A stretch of 64,000 nt of DNA from Leuconostoc holzapfelii (GCF_012396485.1 NZ_JAAXPO010000008.1:1-64000), one strand, 5' to 3'. Positions 23,527 through 33,161 are shown, counted from the first letter of the stretch. Notes: generated by a model from the letters alone, not told the origin. A program made the numbers and translations.

Positions 23527-25080
23527 ATGAAGCAAAAAGATGTAAGAATCTTTATTTTTGTATTAGGTATTTTTGTTTGTATGCTCGATACAACGATAAT
23601 GAATGTCAGTTTACCCAAAATTGGCCAAAATTTAAACGTGGGGTTGGATGAACTGGCCTGGGCACTCAATGTGTATCTGATCTTATTTGCGGCATTGACC
23701 ATTCCTTTAACACGGGTATCAGAGTATTTTGGCCCTGAACGTGGTTTTATTTGTGGCACGTTATTTTTTGGGATAGGTTCGTTGCTGTCAGCGATGTCCG
23801 ACACTTTATTAGCGTTACTCATTGGTCGTGGTATCCAAAGTATCGGCGCAGCGTTGGTATTTCCATTGGCCATGACTTTGGCGATTAAGTCCGTCCCAGT
23901 TCAGAAAAGAACGGGCATAATTAGCCTTTTGGGGATTACACAAGGTATTGCGGCAGCTCTTGGTCCGACAGTTGGTGGCGTTGTGACGCAATTTTTGGGC
24001 TGGCGATGGCTTTTCTTGATCAATGTACCAATTGTGTTATTGATGTTGGGTTTGAGTTTGAAATACTTATCTATGGCGCGTGAAAGTAAACAATCCGTGG
24101 TGCTGGACATCCCTGGGGCAATCTTAAGCATCCTATTTTTGAGTTGTTTTTCCGTGGGCTTGATGCAGGGCCGCATTTGGGGGTGGACTGATTGGCCAAC
24201 GATAATGTGTCTGGGCAGTGGAATGATCGGCTTTATATTGTTCATCATTGTTGAGTATTTCAGCAAGAATCCAATGGTGCCTTTGCGATTGTTTAGCGAT
24301 GGTGGCTTTTCCATGGCTGCTTTTGTGATTGTTGTGAGTAACCTATTTTTGGTGGCGACAACGGTCATTTTACCGAATTATTTCACGAACGTTGCTGGAA
24401 TGGACACGCTACAAGCTTCACTACTGATTACACCAATTTCAATTGCTATCTTTATCTTGGCGCCACTTTCAGGCCTCAGCTTATCGCGTGTTTCAGCATG
24501 TTGGCTATTGTCAGGTGGTTTCTTCATGATGGCGTTGGGGTATGCCTGGTTGGGGACCGGCGGCCTTGGTGATATCAAGGAAACAATTGTTGCTGGTTTA
24601 TTGATTGGCGGTGGGTATGGTGTCATTACAGGTCCGATACTAGTCATTGCAGCGGGACATTTACAGGGAGAGCTTTTGACTGCTTCGCAAAGTGTCACTG
24701 GCGTGTTAAGGCAGGTGGGAACGATGCTTGCCGTGGCGATTTTTGTCACCGGATTGTATAGTAATTTGACGCTTGCACGTCAACATACGCGAGACTATGC
24801 ACAGCAACAAATAGAAGTGTTAGACTTGCCAGAAAAAAATACGCAGCATGTGCTAGCAGATACTGATCAGAAACTGAGGGCAACAGTATTTTCTCCCACA
24901 AAGACGAAGAACATGCCGATCCAATTGGCGAAGCAAATAGCAAAAATTGAAACCTATGGCCGTGACCAGCTATGTCAAGCATTTAACAAGCTATACTTAA
25001 TAACCGTGCCGTTTATTATAGGTTGTGCCATAATCAGCTTCATATTAGGCAATAAGCGCACGCGTTCTGGTGGTGTATAA
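23527..25080 (+). CDS. EmrB/QacA-type MFS multidrug transporter (14 TM)
   Basis: 517 residues, about 14 hydrophobic segments, DHA2 type. LDTTIMNVSLPKIG (motif D1), the helix 4 motif B in LLIGRGIQSIGAALVFP, and the helix 5 motif C in ITQGIAAALGPTVGGVVTQF identify a drug/proton antiporter. Start at 23527 after GGAG at 6 bases; the open frame upstream is promoter DNA. It shares a transcript with the PadR gene 34 bp downstream. The AT-richer leader and the adjacent IS remnant hint at acquisition. Confidence 0.88.
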   Translation: MKQKDVRIFIFVLGIFVCMLDTTIMNVSLPKIGQNLNVGLDELAWALNVYLILFAALTIPLTRVSEYFGPERGFICGTLFFGIGSLLSAMSDTLLALLIGRGIQSIGAALVFPLAMTLAIKSVPVQKRTGIISLLGITQGIAAALGPTVGGVVTQFLGWRWLFLINVPIVLLMLGLSLKYLSMARESKQSVVLDIPGAILSILFLSCFSVGLMQGRIWGWTDWPTIMCLGSGMIGFILFIIVEYFSKNPMVPLRLFSDGGFSMAAFVIVVSNLFLVATTVILPNYFTNVAGMDTLQASLLITPISIAIFILAPLSGLSLSRVSACWLLSGGFFMMALGYAWLGTGGLGDIKETIVAGLLIGGGYGVITGPILVIAAGHLQGELLTASQSVTGVLRQVGTMLAVAIFVTGLYSNLTLARQHTRDYAQQQIEVLDLPEKNTQHVLADTDQKLRATVFSPTKTKNMPIQLAKQIAKIETYGRDQLCQAFNKLYLITVPFIIGCAIISFILGNKRTRSGGV

Positions 25081-25114
25081 TGAGAAGGGAAAATACGCCA
25101 GTGGAGGAATATAA

Positions 25115-25630
25115 ATGATGAAGGGGCGCGAAATTATTTTAGGTATCCTAAAGGGTGGACCACACACTGGTTATGAAATTAACGACATCTTGCAAACACG
25201 ACTCAATCATTTTTTTGATGCTTCGTTTGGGATGATCTATCCAACTCTGAAAAAGTTGGAGGCCGAGAAATTGGTGACAAAATATCAAGTCACACAGTCA
25301 GATAAACCCAATAAAAATGTCTATCAAATTACCCCTGCCGGAGAAGCAGTTTTTTTAAAAGCGCTGCATGAACCAACCGCTGATGAAGTTTTTAAATCTG
25401 ACTTTTTGATGCGTTTGTATTTTGGACAAGATTTACCAGATGAAGAAGTGGCACAATTTTTAGACGAAGAAATCGCACGGAAAACACAGAAATTATTAGA
25501 ATTACAGTCGCAGTTGGATTTCTGGATTAGCCAAGGGATGACCAAAACGCAGCGTATCACTTTTGATTATGGGGAAGCATACTATACCGCCACGTTGGCG
25601 ACACTAAAAGCTGCGCGTAGCAATTTTTAA
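25115..25630 (+). CDS. PadR-family transcriptional regulator
   Basis: 171 residues. A PadR winged HTH in residues 1-85 (ILGILKGGPHTGYEI, FFDASFGMIYPTLKKLEAE, YQITPAGEAVF) and a C-terminal helical dimerisation domain of about 85 residues (PadR-like C2, subfamily 2 length). These usually repress a linked drug pump and respond to its substrate. GGAGG lies 7 bases before ATG 25115. Confidence 0.9.
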   Translation: MMKGREIILGILKGGPHTGYEINDILQTRLNHFFDASFGMIYPTLKKLEAEKLVTKYQVTQSDKPNKNVYQITPAGEAVFLKALHEPTADEVFKSDFLMRLYFGQDLPDEEVAQFLDEEIARKTQKLLELQSQLDFWISQGMTKTQRITFDYGEAYYTATLATLKAARSNF

Positions 25631-25687
25631 CGTCATTTGAACCATGCCTGATATAATGATGGTATCAAATTCATGTGGGGCAAAAAA

Positions 25688-26098
25688 ATGACCGAACAAG
25701 TGTTGTATCAAACGATCGTTGAAAACCAAGACGGTATATCAGGGCATGTACGGACGGTGACCAGTGAGGATTTAGATGTGACCGTTAGCAGTCCATTGCG
25801 TGCAGCACCAGGCACGAACCCAGAACAACTCTTGGGCGCGGCGTTTGCCACGTGCTTAAATGCCACCATTGAAGCCGAGGAAATGCGGCGTCGACTGACA
25901 CATCAGAGTGTTGTCAGGGTGAGTGTCGCCTTAGCACGCGATGTCCAAGGATTTCAGTTCCATGTTAAAGCACGGGTGACCATCCCGCATGTTCCGCACG
26001 GTGAAGCAGTGGCTATACTAGCGGTGGCTGAACAGCGTTGCCCGGTGGCTAAGTTATTAGCAGGTAGTGATCATGTGACAGTTGTTTTGGATGCGTAA
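25688..26098 (+). CDS. Organic hydroperoxide resistance protein (Ohr/OsmC family)
   Basis: 136 residues. The two reactive cysteines are in FATCLNATIE (about residue 57) and EQRCPVAKLL (about residue 117), the Ohr arrangement for thiol-dependent reduction of organic peroxides. ATG 25688 aligns with family N-termini; an ATG five codons upstream is possible. Extended -10 TGA-TATAAT at 25649-25657. Transcribed alone toward the ktrA terminator. Confidence 0.85.
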   Translation: MTEQVLYQTIVENQDGISGHVRTVTSEDLDVTVSSPLRAAPGTNPEQLLGAAFATCLNATIEAEEMRRRLTHQSVVRVSVALARDVQGFQFHVKARVTIPHVPHGEAVAILAVAEQRCPVAKLLAGSDHVTVVLDA

Positions 26099-26141
26099 GT
26101 GGTTGAACAGCGACGTTAAAACATGATGGTTTTTAGGCAGA

Positions 26142-26170
26142 AAAAAGCACTGGATTATCCAGTGCTTTTT
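26142..26170. terminator. Bidirectional terminator
   Basis: AAAAAGCACTGGA/TCCAGTGCTTTTT (26142-26154 with 26158-26170). The ktrA stop codon begins in its loop. Confidence 0.92.
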
Positions 26171-26832
26171 GGTTTATTCGTCATTTGATCGAAGTCATCG
26201 ACCATGTCTTTTGGACCGACGACGGATAAGATATCTTGGGGATGAATTTGATATTGGGCATCTGGGGCCACAATCACTTCGCCGGCGTGGCGGACAGCAA
26301 TGACATTCAAGCCAAATTTTTTACGAATATTGAGTTCAGCTAGCGTTTTCCCGGTAAATGCTGGGTTGACAATTTGGACTTCCGCCATGGAATAGTCATC
26401 AGATAGTTCAATAAAGTTCAGCATATTAGGCGCTAACAGCTTTCGCGCGATGCGGTCGCCCATTTCCCGCTCGGGTTGCACCACAAGATCAGCGCCAATT
26501 TTTGTTAGGACACGTAAGTGGGTACGATTCTCTGCTTTGGCAATAATATTTTTTGCCCCGAGGTCTTTGGCATTGATGGTGGCTAAAATACTGGCCTGCA
26601 TGTTGTGACCGATGGCGATGATGACATGATCAAAACTAGCAATATCAAGCTTACGTAAGACATCATCTTCTTGGGCATCGGCAATGACAACTTGGGTGGC
26701 AATGTCACGATAGTCGTTGACATGTTCTTCGTTAATATCAATGCCCAAGACATCTTGCCCATTGGCAACGAGGGTTTCTAGTAAAGCGCCACCGAAGCGG
26801 CCTAGACCGATAATAGCGTAGGTTTGACGCAT
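26155..26832 (-). CDS. ktrA: Potassium uptake regulatory subunit KtrA (RCK protein)
   Basis: 225 residues. The N-terminal RCK Rossmann domain has AIIGLGRFGGALLETL (GxGxxG) and the acidic end of strand 2 in LGIDINEEHV. An RCK_C domain covers residues about 135-218. It binds ATP/ADP, and possibly c-di-AMP through RCK_C, to gate KtrB at the inner face of the membrane. Start at 26832 after AAAGGA. It lies 18 bp after ktrB. Confidence 0.93.
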   Translation of the reverse strand: MRQTYAIIGLGRFGGALLETLVANGQDVLGIDINEEHVNDYRDIATQVVIADAQEDDVLRKLDIASFDHVIIAIGHNMQASILATINAKDLGAKNIIAKAENRTHLRVLTKIGADLVVQPEREMGDRIARKLLAPNMLNFIELSDDYSMAEVQIVNPAFTGKTLAELNIRKKFGLNVIAVRHAGEVIVAPDAQYQIHPQDILSVVGPKDMVDDFDQMTNKPKSTG

Positions 26833-26850
26833 GATTTTTCCTTTCAAATG

Positions 26851-28254
26851 TTAACCGATAATGACGGATTCTTCAGGGTATTGATAGGGGGCGTGTTCAC
26901 CGTGAACATTGAGAATGGAGAACATGACGGTATAAACGCCGACCCGACCAATAAACATCGTCAGCATAATGACGCATTGGCCAAATCCGGTGAGGTGGGG
27001 CGTCAGGCCCAAGGTCAATCCTGCCGTAGCAAAGGCGCTAATGACTTCAAACACAATATATTCCAGTCCAAAGTGGGTATCAGTGCCTTGAGTGAGCAGG
27101 AGTAGAAACGATAGCAGGGCCAGAAAGACTAAGGACACAAAGACAAGTAGCAGAGCGCGTGTGATATTTTCATTGGTCAGCCGCCGGTGGGCAAAAGTGA
27201 CATCTTTTTTACCGCGCAACGCGGCATGTGTTTTAAGCAACAAAACACCTAAAGTGGTCGTTTTTAAGCCGCCTGCGGTTGAACCAGGTGTGCCACCAAC
27301 ATACATTAGCATCATCGTTAATAAGATGGTTGCGGGAGACATATGGTTGAAACTAAATTGGGAAAAGCCGGCGGTTCTATATGAAATGGCCATAAACAGC
27401 GTATTGAGCACACGGTTAACTGGTGACAGTGTATGCGCAATAGCCAAGTTGCGTTGGGTGAGTTCATACAAGAGCCAAGCCCCAAGGATTAAGCTGCCAG
27501 TCATGACTAAGGCGAGTTTTGAATGGAGAGAGAGGCGTTTGGTGTGGCGATATAATAAAATGTCTCGCCATACTAAAAAGCCTAGCGAACCAGCAATAAT
27601 TAAAGCCGCGAGAATCATCAAAACTAAAGGCCGGCTAGTGTAAGCCACACCGTTATCCGGCAAAATGGTAAAGCCGGCGTTACCAAAGGCGGAGATGGCA
27701 TGGAAGACCGCATAAAAACTCCCGCGTTTGACGCCAAAGTCTTGGATGAAAATCGGCGCTAAACACAGGGCCCCGACGAGTTGAATCACAACCGAGAGTT
27801 TAATGACATAGCCAAAAACTACGCGGGTATCATAAAGGCTTTCAAGACTGTAGATTTCTTGTACCATCATGCGATGTCGGAGATCCATTTGCCGTCTCGT
27901 TGCGGTGAACAGCAGGACTGAAAATGACATAAAACCTAGGGCGCCAACTTCGATGAGGCACATAATGACAAACTGGCCAAAAACGGTCCAGTGCGTTGCG
28001 GTATTAACCACCGTGAGGCCAGTCACTGAGGCTGCCGAGGTGGCTGTAAACAAGGCGTTCATGAAGCTATGGTGCAGATTGCCAAAATGACTGATGGGCA
28101 ACATGAGTAGGCCAGCGCCAACCGTAATGACGGATAAAAAGCCCAAGGTCAGCCGTTGTGGCATCGAAATTTTGGACCAAAGGGTTTGTCTTTTGGATTG
28201 ATTATGAAATTTTTTCATCTCCGCAGCAGAGGGTAGTTCAATTTTGCGTGACAT
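26851..28254 (-). CDS. ktrB: Potassium channel subunit KtrB (TrkH family)
   Basis: 467 residues with four M1-P-M2 repeats. Filter loops are recognisable at SAASVTGLTVVNT, AISAFGNAGFTIL, YRTAGFSQF and ISAFATAGLTLG. It forms the membrane pore for Na+-linked K+ uptake with KtrA. I chose ATG 28254, giving the family's usual length; the frame runs 61 codons further into the upstream gene. TATAAT at 28266-28261 is 6 nt from this ATG, so a leaderless mRNA is predicted. Confidence 0.92.
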   Translation of the reverse strand: MSRKIELPSAAEMKKFHNQSKRQTLWSKISMPQRLTLGFLSVITVGAGLLMLPISHFGNLHHSFMNALFTATSAASVTGLTVVNTATHWTVFGQFVIMCLIEVGALGFMSFSVLLFTATRRQMDLRHRMMVQEIYSLESLYDTRVVFGYVIKLSVVIQLVGALCLAPIFIQDFGVKRGSFYAVFHAISAFGNAGFTILPDNGVAYTSRPLVLMILAALIIAGSLGFLVWRDILLYRHTKRLSLHSKLALVMTGSLILGAWLLYELTQRNLAIAHTLSPVNRVLNTLFMAISYRTAGFSQFSFNHMSPATILLTMMLMYVGGTPGSTAGGLKTTTLGVLLLKTHAALRGKKDVTFAHRRLTNENITRALLLVFVSLVFLALLSFLLLLTQGTDTHFGLEYIVFEVISAFATAGLTLGLTPHLTGFGQCVIMLTMFIGRVGVYTVMFSILNVHGEHAPYQYPEESVIIG

Positions 28255-28260
28255 GCCCTT

Positions 28261-28266
28261 ATTATA
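28261..28266 (-). promoter_or_regulatory. -10 box for leaderless ktrBA
   Basis: TATAAT on the minus strand, then AAGGGC, then ATG. A start site 7 nt from the -10 coincides with the A of ATG. Confidence 0.55.
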
Positions 28267-28279
28267 ACGTAATTCGGGT

Positions 28280-29089
28280 TTATTGGATGCGCTTGATGAT
28301 TTGGTTGTCATAATCTTGATTCGTTTCGTAGGTGATGTCGGTATCGTAGTTGAATTCTGCGGTGTGTTTATGTGGTAATTTAACCTTTGTTGTTGCGCCC
28401 ATTTGATACCATTCGTACTCTGAATCAATATGCCCAAGATCGATGATTTGCATGCCGACTTGGCTTAAATCCGCAGCAATTAATTTCGCTGTGGGGCCAA
28501 GCATCACGATGACTAATTTATCTTGACCGTAAGTACGAATGGCTGCTTCGATCACCTCGAGTTTGGCGTAGGCATTTTTGGCTGGGCAAATGATGCGCGT
28601 GATGGTTTGCGCATCAGCAAATAAATCATTGCCCACGCCAGACCGCGAGGTGGCCCCTTCGACGAGTAGCACATCACGGTGCGCCCACAACTGCTTGAGC
28701 TGGCCAAAGGCGGCTGTGGCCGGTGTTTTATCCAATAAATCGATGTAAGGGCGCGAAATAAATGTCGAACCGTAGACGGGAGCCCATTGGATTTCTTGGT
28801 AAAGTTTTTCGTAGTGGGCGAAATGTGCTTGCCAAAAATCCTGCGCAAATTGATTGTAGCGCTCAGTGTGGTGAAAGACATCTGGCATACAGATTAAAAG
28901 TTGCGGCGTCGACGGCGTTTCCAGCAGTGTGCGTAAGCGTGCCGCTAAAGTGGGATCATAATCTTGGTAAGGAATGCTGGCCCCAGCAATTAAGTCGATT
29001 TCACCATCGCCAAATCGGGCGACAGATGCATGATGTCGCAGAATAAAAGATAGACTTTGTGTAATAGTTAAAACATTTAGTGTGACCAT
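28280..29089 (-). CDS. GT-D fold glycosyltransferase (SP_1767-like)
   Basis: 269 residues. SVARFGDGEIDLIAG near residue 24 is the hallmark of the GT-D (formerly DUF1792) family, first studied in streptococcal serine-rich glycoprotein glycosylation. Metal-binding DxE is within FGDGE. The acceptor here is unknown. GGGGGGGAG precedes ATG 29089. No serine-rich adhesin or SecA2 cluster is adjacent. Confidence 0.85.
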   Translation of the reverse strand: MVTLNVLTITQSLSFILRHHASVARFGDGEIDLIAGASIPYQDYDPTLAARLRTLLETPSTPQLLICMPDVFHHTERYNQFAQDFWQAHFAHYEKLYQEIQWAPVYGSTFISRPYIDLLDKTPATAAFGQLKQLWAHRDVLLVEGATSRSGVGNDLFADAQTITRIICPAKNAYAKLEVIEAAIRTYGQDKLVIVMLGPTAKLIAADLSQVGMQIIDLGHIDSEYEWYQMGATTKVKLPHKHTAEFNYDTDITYETNQDYDNQIIKRIQ

Positions 29090-29335
29090 AGCTCCCCCCC
29101 GAGAAATAGTAATCACATCCGTTCGATCGTGCTGGATAATTATTAAACGGCAACAATCATCCGGACAATTTATAACATCTTTCTTTAATTATACTAGAGT
29201 TGACTAGCTTTTTAAAACAACTTGCCTTGTCATATTGGGTGAAAAATGACGCGTGAAACAACTTTAAGGACAATTGGTCTAACTGCCAGGAAAAGTAGTA
29301 AATCAATTGAAATAATTGTCTTATCACAAACATGG

Positions 29336-29389
29336 TATAATACTCTTTGAAGAAATTCCCACGAACAGCATTTGTCCGTGGATTTTTTT
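29336..29389 (+). terminator. Leader terminator (attenuator) before the nucleoside ABC operon
   Basis: CCACG (29359-29363) with CGTGG (29377-29381), extended by ACA/TGT, then seven T (29383-29389). It lies about 11 nt after the start predicted from TATAAT 29336-29341 and 80 nt before the first gene, so full-length transcripts must read through it. Confidence 0.6.
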
Positions 29390-29412
29390 AAAAATATATC
29401 AGAAAGTGGAAA

Positions 29413-29455
29413 CGCGGTCGCATAATCCGGCGCATATGATTTGCCAGCGGCCGCG
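29413..29455 (+). ncRNA. GC-rich leader stem before the nucleoside ABC operon
   Basis: CGCGGTCGC (29413-29421) pairs with GCGGCCGCG (29447-29455), nine pairs with one G-T, enclosing a small GGC/GCC hairpin. The SD GGGAAG follows immediately. Possible translational or antitermination element; ligand unknown. Confidence 0.4.
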
Positions 29456-29469
29456 CTCTGGGAAGATAA

Positions 29470-31026
29470 ATGACCGAATCAACACCAGTCATTGAGATGC
29501 GGCACATCGTCAAAAAATTTGGCGATTTCGCAGCCAATGATGACATTAATTTGCAAGTCCAACAAGGTGAAATTCACGCGTTACTTGGTGAGAACGGTGC
29601 TGGGAAATCAACATTGATGAATATCCTCACGGGATTATTGCAACCGACATCAGGGGAAATCCTGATTAATGGCCAACAAGTGTCAGTTGACTCACCATCA
29701 AAGTCAGATGCTTTGGGCATCGGCATGGTGCATCAGCATTTTATGTTAATTGACGCCTTTACGGTGACGGAAAACATTATTTTGGGATCCGAAGTCACGA
29801 AAGGCTTGTCACTGGATACCAAGTCAGCAGCCAAAAAGATTCAGGCCTTGTCTGAACAATACGGATTGCAGGTGGATCCTTATGCGAAAATTTCTGACAT
29901 TTCCGTGGGTCAGCAACAACGTGTCGAAATTTTAAAAACGCTTTATCGCGGTGCTGATATTTTGATTTTTGATGAACCAACAGCGGTTTTGACCCCACAA
30001 GAAATTGACGAATTGATTACGATTTTGCATAATCTTGCAAAAGAGGGCAAGTCAATTATTTTGATTACCCACAAGCTAGACGAAATTCGGGCTGCCGCTG
30101 ATACAGTGACGGTCATTCGTGCGGGAAAGTCCATTGATACTTTCCCTGTGGCTGGTGTGTCATCACAAGCTTTGGCTGACCTGATGGTGGGTCGCGAAGT
30201 GAGTTTCAAAACCACAAAGGCCGATGCGGTGACTGGCGAGACGGTATTAAGCATTGATAACCTTGAAGTACACGATGCCCGCGGTGTCGCTGCGGTCAAG
30301 GATTTTTCATTGGCGGTGAAAGCCGGTGAAATTGTCGGTATTGCTGGGATTGACGGTAATGGGCAGACAGAATTAATTCAAGGGATTACTGGGCTGACCA
30401 AAGTACAATCAGGTCGAGTGGTGTTACAAGGTCAAGAAATTACCAACAAGAAGCCACGCCAAATCACTGAAGCTGGGGTGGGACACATTCCAGAAGACCG
30501 CTTGCGTTTTGGTATGGAAGTTGAGATGACTTTGTCGGAAAACTTGGCCTTGCAAACGTATTACAAATCACCTTTGTCACGTCATGGCGTACTCCAAACT
30601 GATGAGATGGATAAGTTGGCTAATCAATTGGTCAAAGAATTTGACGTGCGTTCAGCGGGGATTCAAGTCCTTGCTGGCTCAATGTCTGGTGGTAATCAAC
30701 AAAAAGCTGTCATTGCGCGCGAACTTAATCGTGACAATGAATTAGTGATCGCAGCACAACCTACCCGTGGGTTAGATGTCGGGGCCATTGAATATATTCA
30801 TCAACGGTTGATTGCCCAACGTAACGCCGGCAAAGCGGTGTTGGTGGTGAGTTTTGAATTGGATGAAATTTTGAACTTGTCCGATCGTATTGCCGTGATT
30901 AACGCGGGTAAAATTGTTGGTATTGTTGACGCAAAAGATACAAATAAACAAGAATTAGGTTTGCTGATGACAGGGATGAGTCTATCTGACGCCCGCGCAG
31001 CACTTAAAGAAGAGGTAGACGCCTAA
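29470..31026 (+). CDS. Nucleoside ABC importer, ATPase subunit
   Basis: 518 residues with two ABC domains, as in sugar/nucleoside importers of the BmpA type (YufO/NupA/RnsB). First domain: Walker A GENGAGKST, signature VGQQQRVEI, Walker B LIFDEPTAVLTP. The second domain has a degenerate Walker A (GIDGNGQTE) and signature MSGGNQQKAV. It overlaps the next gene by one base (TAATG). No BMP-type lipoprotein gene is adjacent, so the binding protein must be elsewhere. Confidence 0.9.
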   Translation: MTESTPVIEMRHIVKKFGDFAANDDINLQVQQGEIHALLGENGAGKSTLMNILTGLLQPTSGEILINGQQVSVDSPSKSDALGIGMVHQHFMLIDAFTVTENIILGSEVTKGLSLDTKSAAKKIQALSEQYGLQVDPYAKISDISVGQQQRVEILKTLYRGADILIFDEPTAVLTPQEIDELITILHNLAKEGKSIILITHKLDEIRAAADTVTVIRAGKSIDTFPVAGVSSQALADLMVGREVSFKTTKADAVTGETVLSIDNLEVHDARGVAAVKDFSLAVKAGEIVGIAGIDGNGQTELIQGITGLTKVQSGRVVLQGQEITNKKPRQITEAGVGHIPEDRLRFGMEVEMTLSENLALQTYYKSPLSRHGVLQTDEMDKLANQLVKEFDVRSAGIQVLAGSMSGGNQQKAVIARELNRDNELVIAAQPTRGLDVGAIEYIHQRLIAQRNAGKAVLVVSFELDEILNLSDRIAVINAGKIVGIVDAKDTNKQELGLLMTGMSLSDARAALKEEVDA

Positions 31027-32162
31027 TGACAGCACAAAAAAATTCATTTTCGGTGGCGCTATTTTCAGTCCTATTTGGTTTGATTATTGGCGCCGTAATT
31101 ATGTTGGTTTTTGGTTATAATCCAATTTCCGGCTATGTCGCATTGCTCGGTTCAGCTTTTGGCTCAATGCAAGATATTGGGAGTGTCTTGACCCAAATGA
31201 CGCCTTTAATTTTGACTGCGCTAGGCTTTACAGTTGCACAAACAGCCGGTTTTTTTAACATCGGTTTATCTGGTCAAGCCTTAGCCGGGTGGGTAGGTGC
31301 AGTTTGGTATGCACTCAGTTTCCCAGATATGCCAGCCTACTTGATGATTCCCAGCGCCCTGATTTTAGGGACTGGCCTGGGGGCCTTGGCGAGTGCGATT
31401 CCAGGGTGGCTACGCGCGCAATTTGGCGCAAGTGAAGTCATTGTGACAATCATGATGAACTATATTTTGCTATTCTTGGGCAACAATATTTTGCAAAATA
31501 CGATGGCTAAAGGCATTAAAGATTCTGCAGAAACCACGAAGCAAGTCGGGGCTAATGCTTCCTTACAAATGAAGTGGTTAACGGATTTGACACAGGGATC
31601 AAGTATCTCAGCTGGTATTTTCATTGCGTTACTCATGATCGTCGTTGTTTGGTTTATTATGACGAAAACCACCCTGGGCTTTGAAATTCGTGCGGTTGGG
31701 TTAAATGCTGATGCCGCGAAGTATGCCGGTATGTCAGCGAAGCGCAATGCCGTCGTGGCGATGGCTATCTCTGGTGGCCTGGCTGGCTTAGCTGGCACAA
31801 TTGAAGGCTTGGGTAATTACTTGAACTTCTTCACCCAAAATGGCTCACCAGCAATTGGTTTCGACGGGATGGCGGTGGCCTTGTTGGGTGGTGGCTCATA
31901 TCTTGGCGTTCTAGCCGCAGCAGCTATCTTCTCAGTGTTAAAAATTGGTGGTTTAGGCATGCCAATGTCTTCCGGTGTCCCCTTTGAATTAGTTGACATC
32001 GTGACTGCATCGATTATTTTCTTCGTTGGGGCCAGTTATTTGATTCAATTAATTCAAAAGCGTGTGCAAGCAATGGATGAAAAAGCAGCGCAAACTGCAG
32101 CGGCCAAAAAGGCGGCAAAAGTGGGGTCGGCAACCGACAAAAATCAGAAAGGTGGTGAATAA
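31026..32162 (+). CDS. Nucleoside ABC importer, permease subunit 1
   Basis: 378 residues, BPD_transp_2 family (branched-chain/nucleoside type), about ten helices. FFNIGLSGQALAG and FGASEVIVTIMMNYI are conserved in YufP/NupB-like permeases. A Lys/Ala-rich cytoplasmic tail of about 25 residues is present. Start by TAATG coupling to the ATPase gene. Confidence 0.88.
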   Translation: MTAQKNSFSVALFSVLFGLIIGAVIMLVFGYNPISGYVALLGSAFGSMQDIGSVLTQMTPLILTALGFTVAQTAGFFNIGLSGQALAGWVGAVWYALSFPDMPAYLMIPSALILGTGLGALASAIPGWLRAQFGASEVIVTIMMNYILLFLGNNILQNTMAKGIKDSAETTKQVGANASLQMKWLTDLTQGSSISAGIFIALLMIVVVWFIMTKTTLGFEIRAVGLNADAAKYAGMSAKRNAVVAMAISGGLAGLAGTIEGLGNYLNFFTQNGSPAIGFDGMAVALLGGGSYLGVLAAAAIFSVLKIGGLGMPMSSGVPFELVDIVTASIIFFVGASYLIQLIQKRVQAMDEKAAQTAAAKKAAKVGSATDKNQKGGE

Positions 32163-32164
32163 AG

Positions 32165-33121
32165 ATGTCATTAATGGCGATGTTTTCACTCGTAATTTCT
32201 AGTACATTGGTTTATTCAGCACCATTGATTTTCACATCAATTGGTGGCACGTTCTCTGAACGTGGCGGGGTGGTCAACGTGGGCTTGGAAGGGATCATGG
32301 GCATGGGTGCGTTTGCATCAGTGGTCTTTAACCTCACCTTTGCGAGCACGTTTGGTGCAGCAACGCCTTGGCTTGGCTTAATTGCAGGCGCCGTTGTTGG
32401 CTTGCTCTTTTCTTTGTTACATGCTGTTGCAACAGTGACGTTACGTGCCGATCATATCATTTCAGGTACGGTAATTAACTTGATGGCACCAGCACTCGGG
32501 GTATTTTTGATTAAGGTGCTTTATGGCAAAGGTCAAACGGTACCTATTTCGCAAGACTTTGGTTACACATCAATTCCTGGCTTGTCACATATTCCAGTCC
32601 TTGGGCAACTTTTCTTTGCCAAGACGTCAGGACCGGCTTGGCTTGCCATCTTTGTGGCCGTTTTGTCTTGGTATATTATTTTCAAGACGAAGTTTGGTTT
32701 GCGACTCCGTTCTGTGGGTGAAAACCCACAAGCGGCTGATACTTTGGGCTTGAATGTGGCGCGTTTGCGCTATTCTGGCGTGATGATTTCAGGTTTGCTT
32801 GGTGGTATTGGTGGTGCCGTCGTGGCACAATCTATTTCACTCAATTATTCAGCGAGCACGATTGTTGGCCAAGGGTTTATGGCGATGGCAGCCATGATTT
32901 TTGGCCGTTGGAATCCAATTGGCGCGCTGGGCGCTTCATTATTCTTTGGGTTGTCTCAATCCCTTGCAGTGGTTGGTGCGCAATTACCAGGTTTGAAAAA
33001 TGTGCCATCCATTTGGTTGCAAATTGCACCGTATCTTTTGACAATTATCGTATTGGTGTTCTTCTTTGGTAAGACACGAGCACCAAAGGCTGATGGTGTC
33101 AATTATATTAAGGCAGCTTAG
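32165..33121 (+). CDS. Nucleoside ABC importer, permease subunit 2
   Basis: 318 residues, second BPD_transp_2 permease (YufQ/NupC-type partner). GGTFSERGGVVNVGLEGIM near residue 28 and RSVGENPQAADTLGLNV near residue 181 are family signatures. It starts 2 bp after the preceding stop, with GGTGG as SD, and ends the operon before a terminator. Confidence 0.9.
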   Translation: MSLMAMFSLVISSTLVYSAPLIFTSIGGTFSERGGVVNVGLEGIMGMGAFASVVFNLTFASTFGAATPWLGLIAGAVVGLLFSLLHAVATVTLRADHIISGTVINLMAPALGVFLIKVLYGKGQTVPISQDFGYTSIPGLSHIPVLGQLFFAKTSGPAWLAIFVAVLSWYIIFKTKFGLRLRSVGENPQAADTLGLNVARLRYSGVMISGLLGGIGGAVVAQSISLNYSASTIVGQGFMAMAAMIFGRWNPIGALGASLFFGLSQSLAVVGAQLPGLKNVPSIWLQIAPYLLTIIVLVFFFGKTRAPKADGVNYIKAA

Positions 33122-33131
33122 CAGCCATTTC

Positions 33132-33161
33132 AAAAGCTTAGTGATTGCACTAAGCTTTTTT
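33132..33161 (+). terminator. Terminator of the nucleoside ABC operon
   Basis: AAAAGCTTAGTG (33132-33143) with CACTAAGCTTTT (33148-33159), then T. Confidence 0.9.

Larger units (their letters stand above)
29090..29469 (+). other. Gene-free stretch before the nucleoside ABC operon
   Basis: Contains TGG-TATAAT (29336-29341), a terminator hairpin (29359-29389) and a GC-rich stem (29413-29455), given separately. The 29090-29320 part shows no ORF or motif I can support. Confidence 0.5.

Noticed and set aside
29260-29400. Purine riboswitch before the nucleoside transporter
   Set aside because: I could not find the conserved purine junction or loop sequences; only a plain terminator and a GC-rich stem are visible.
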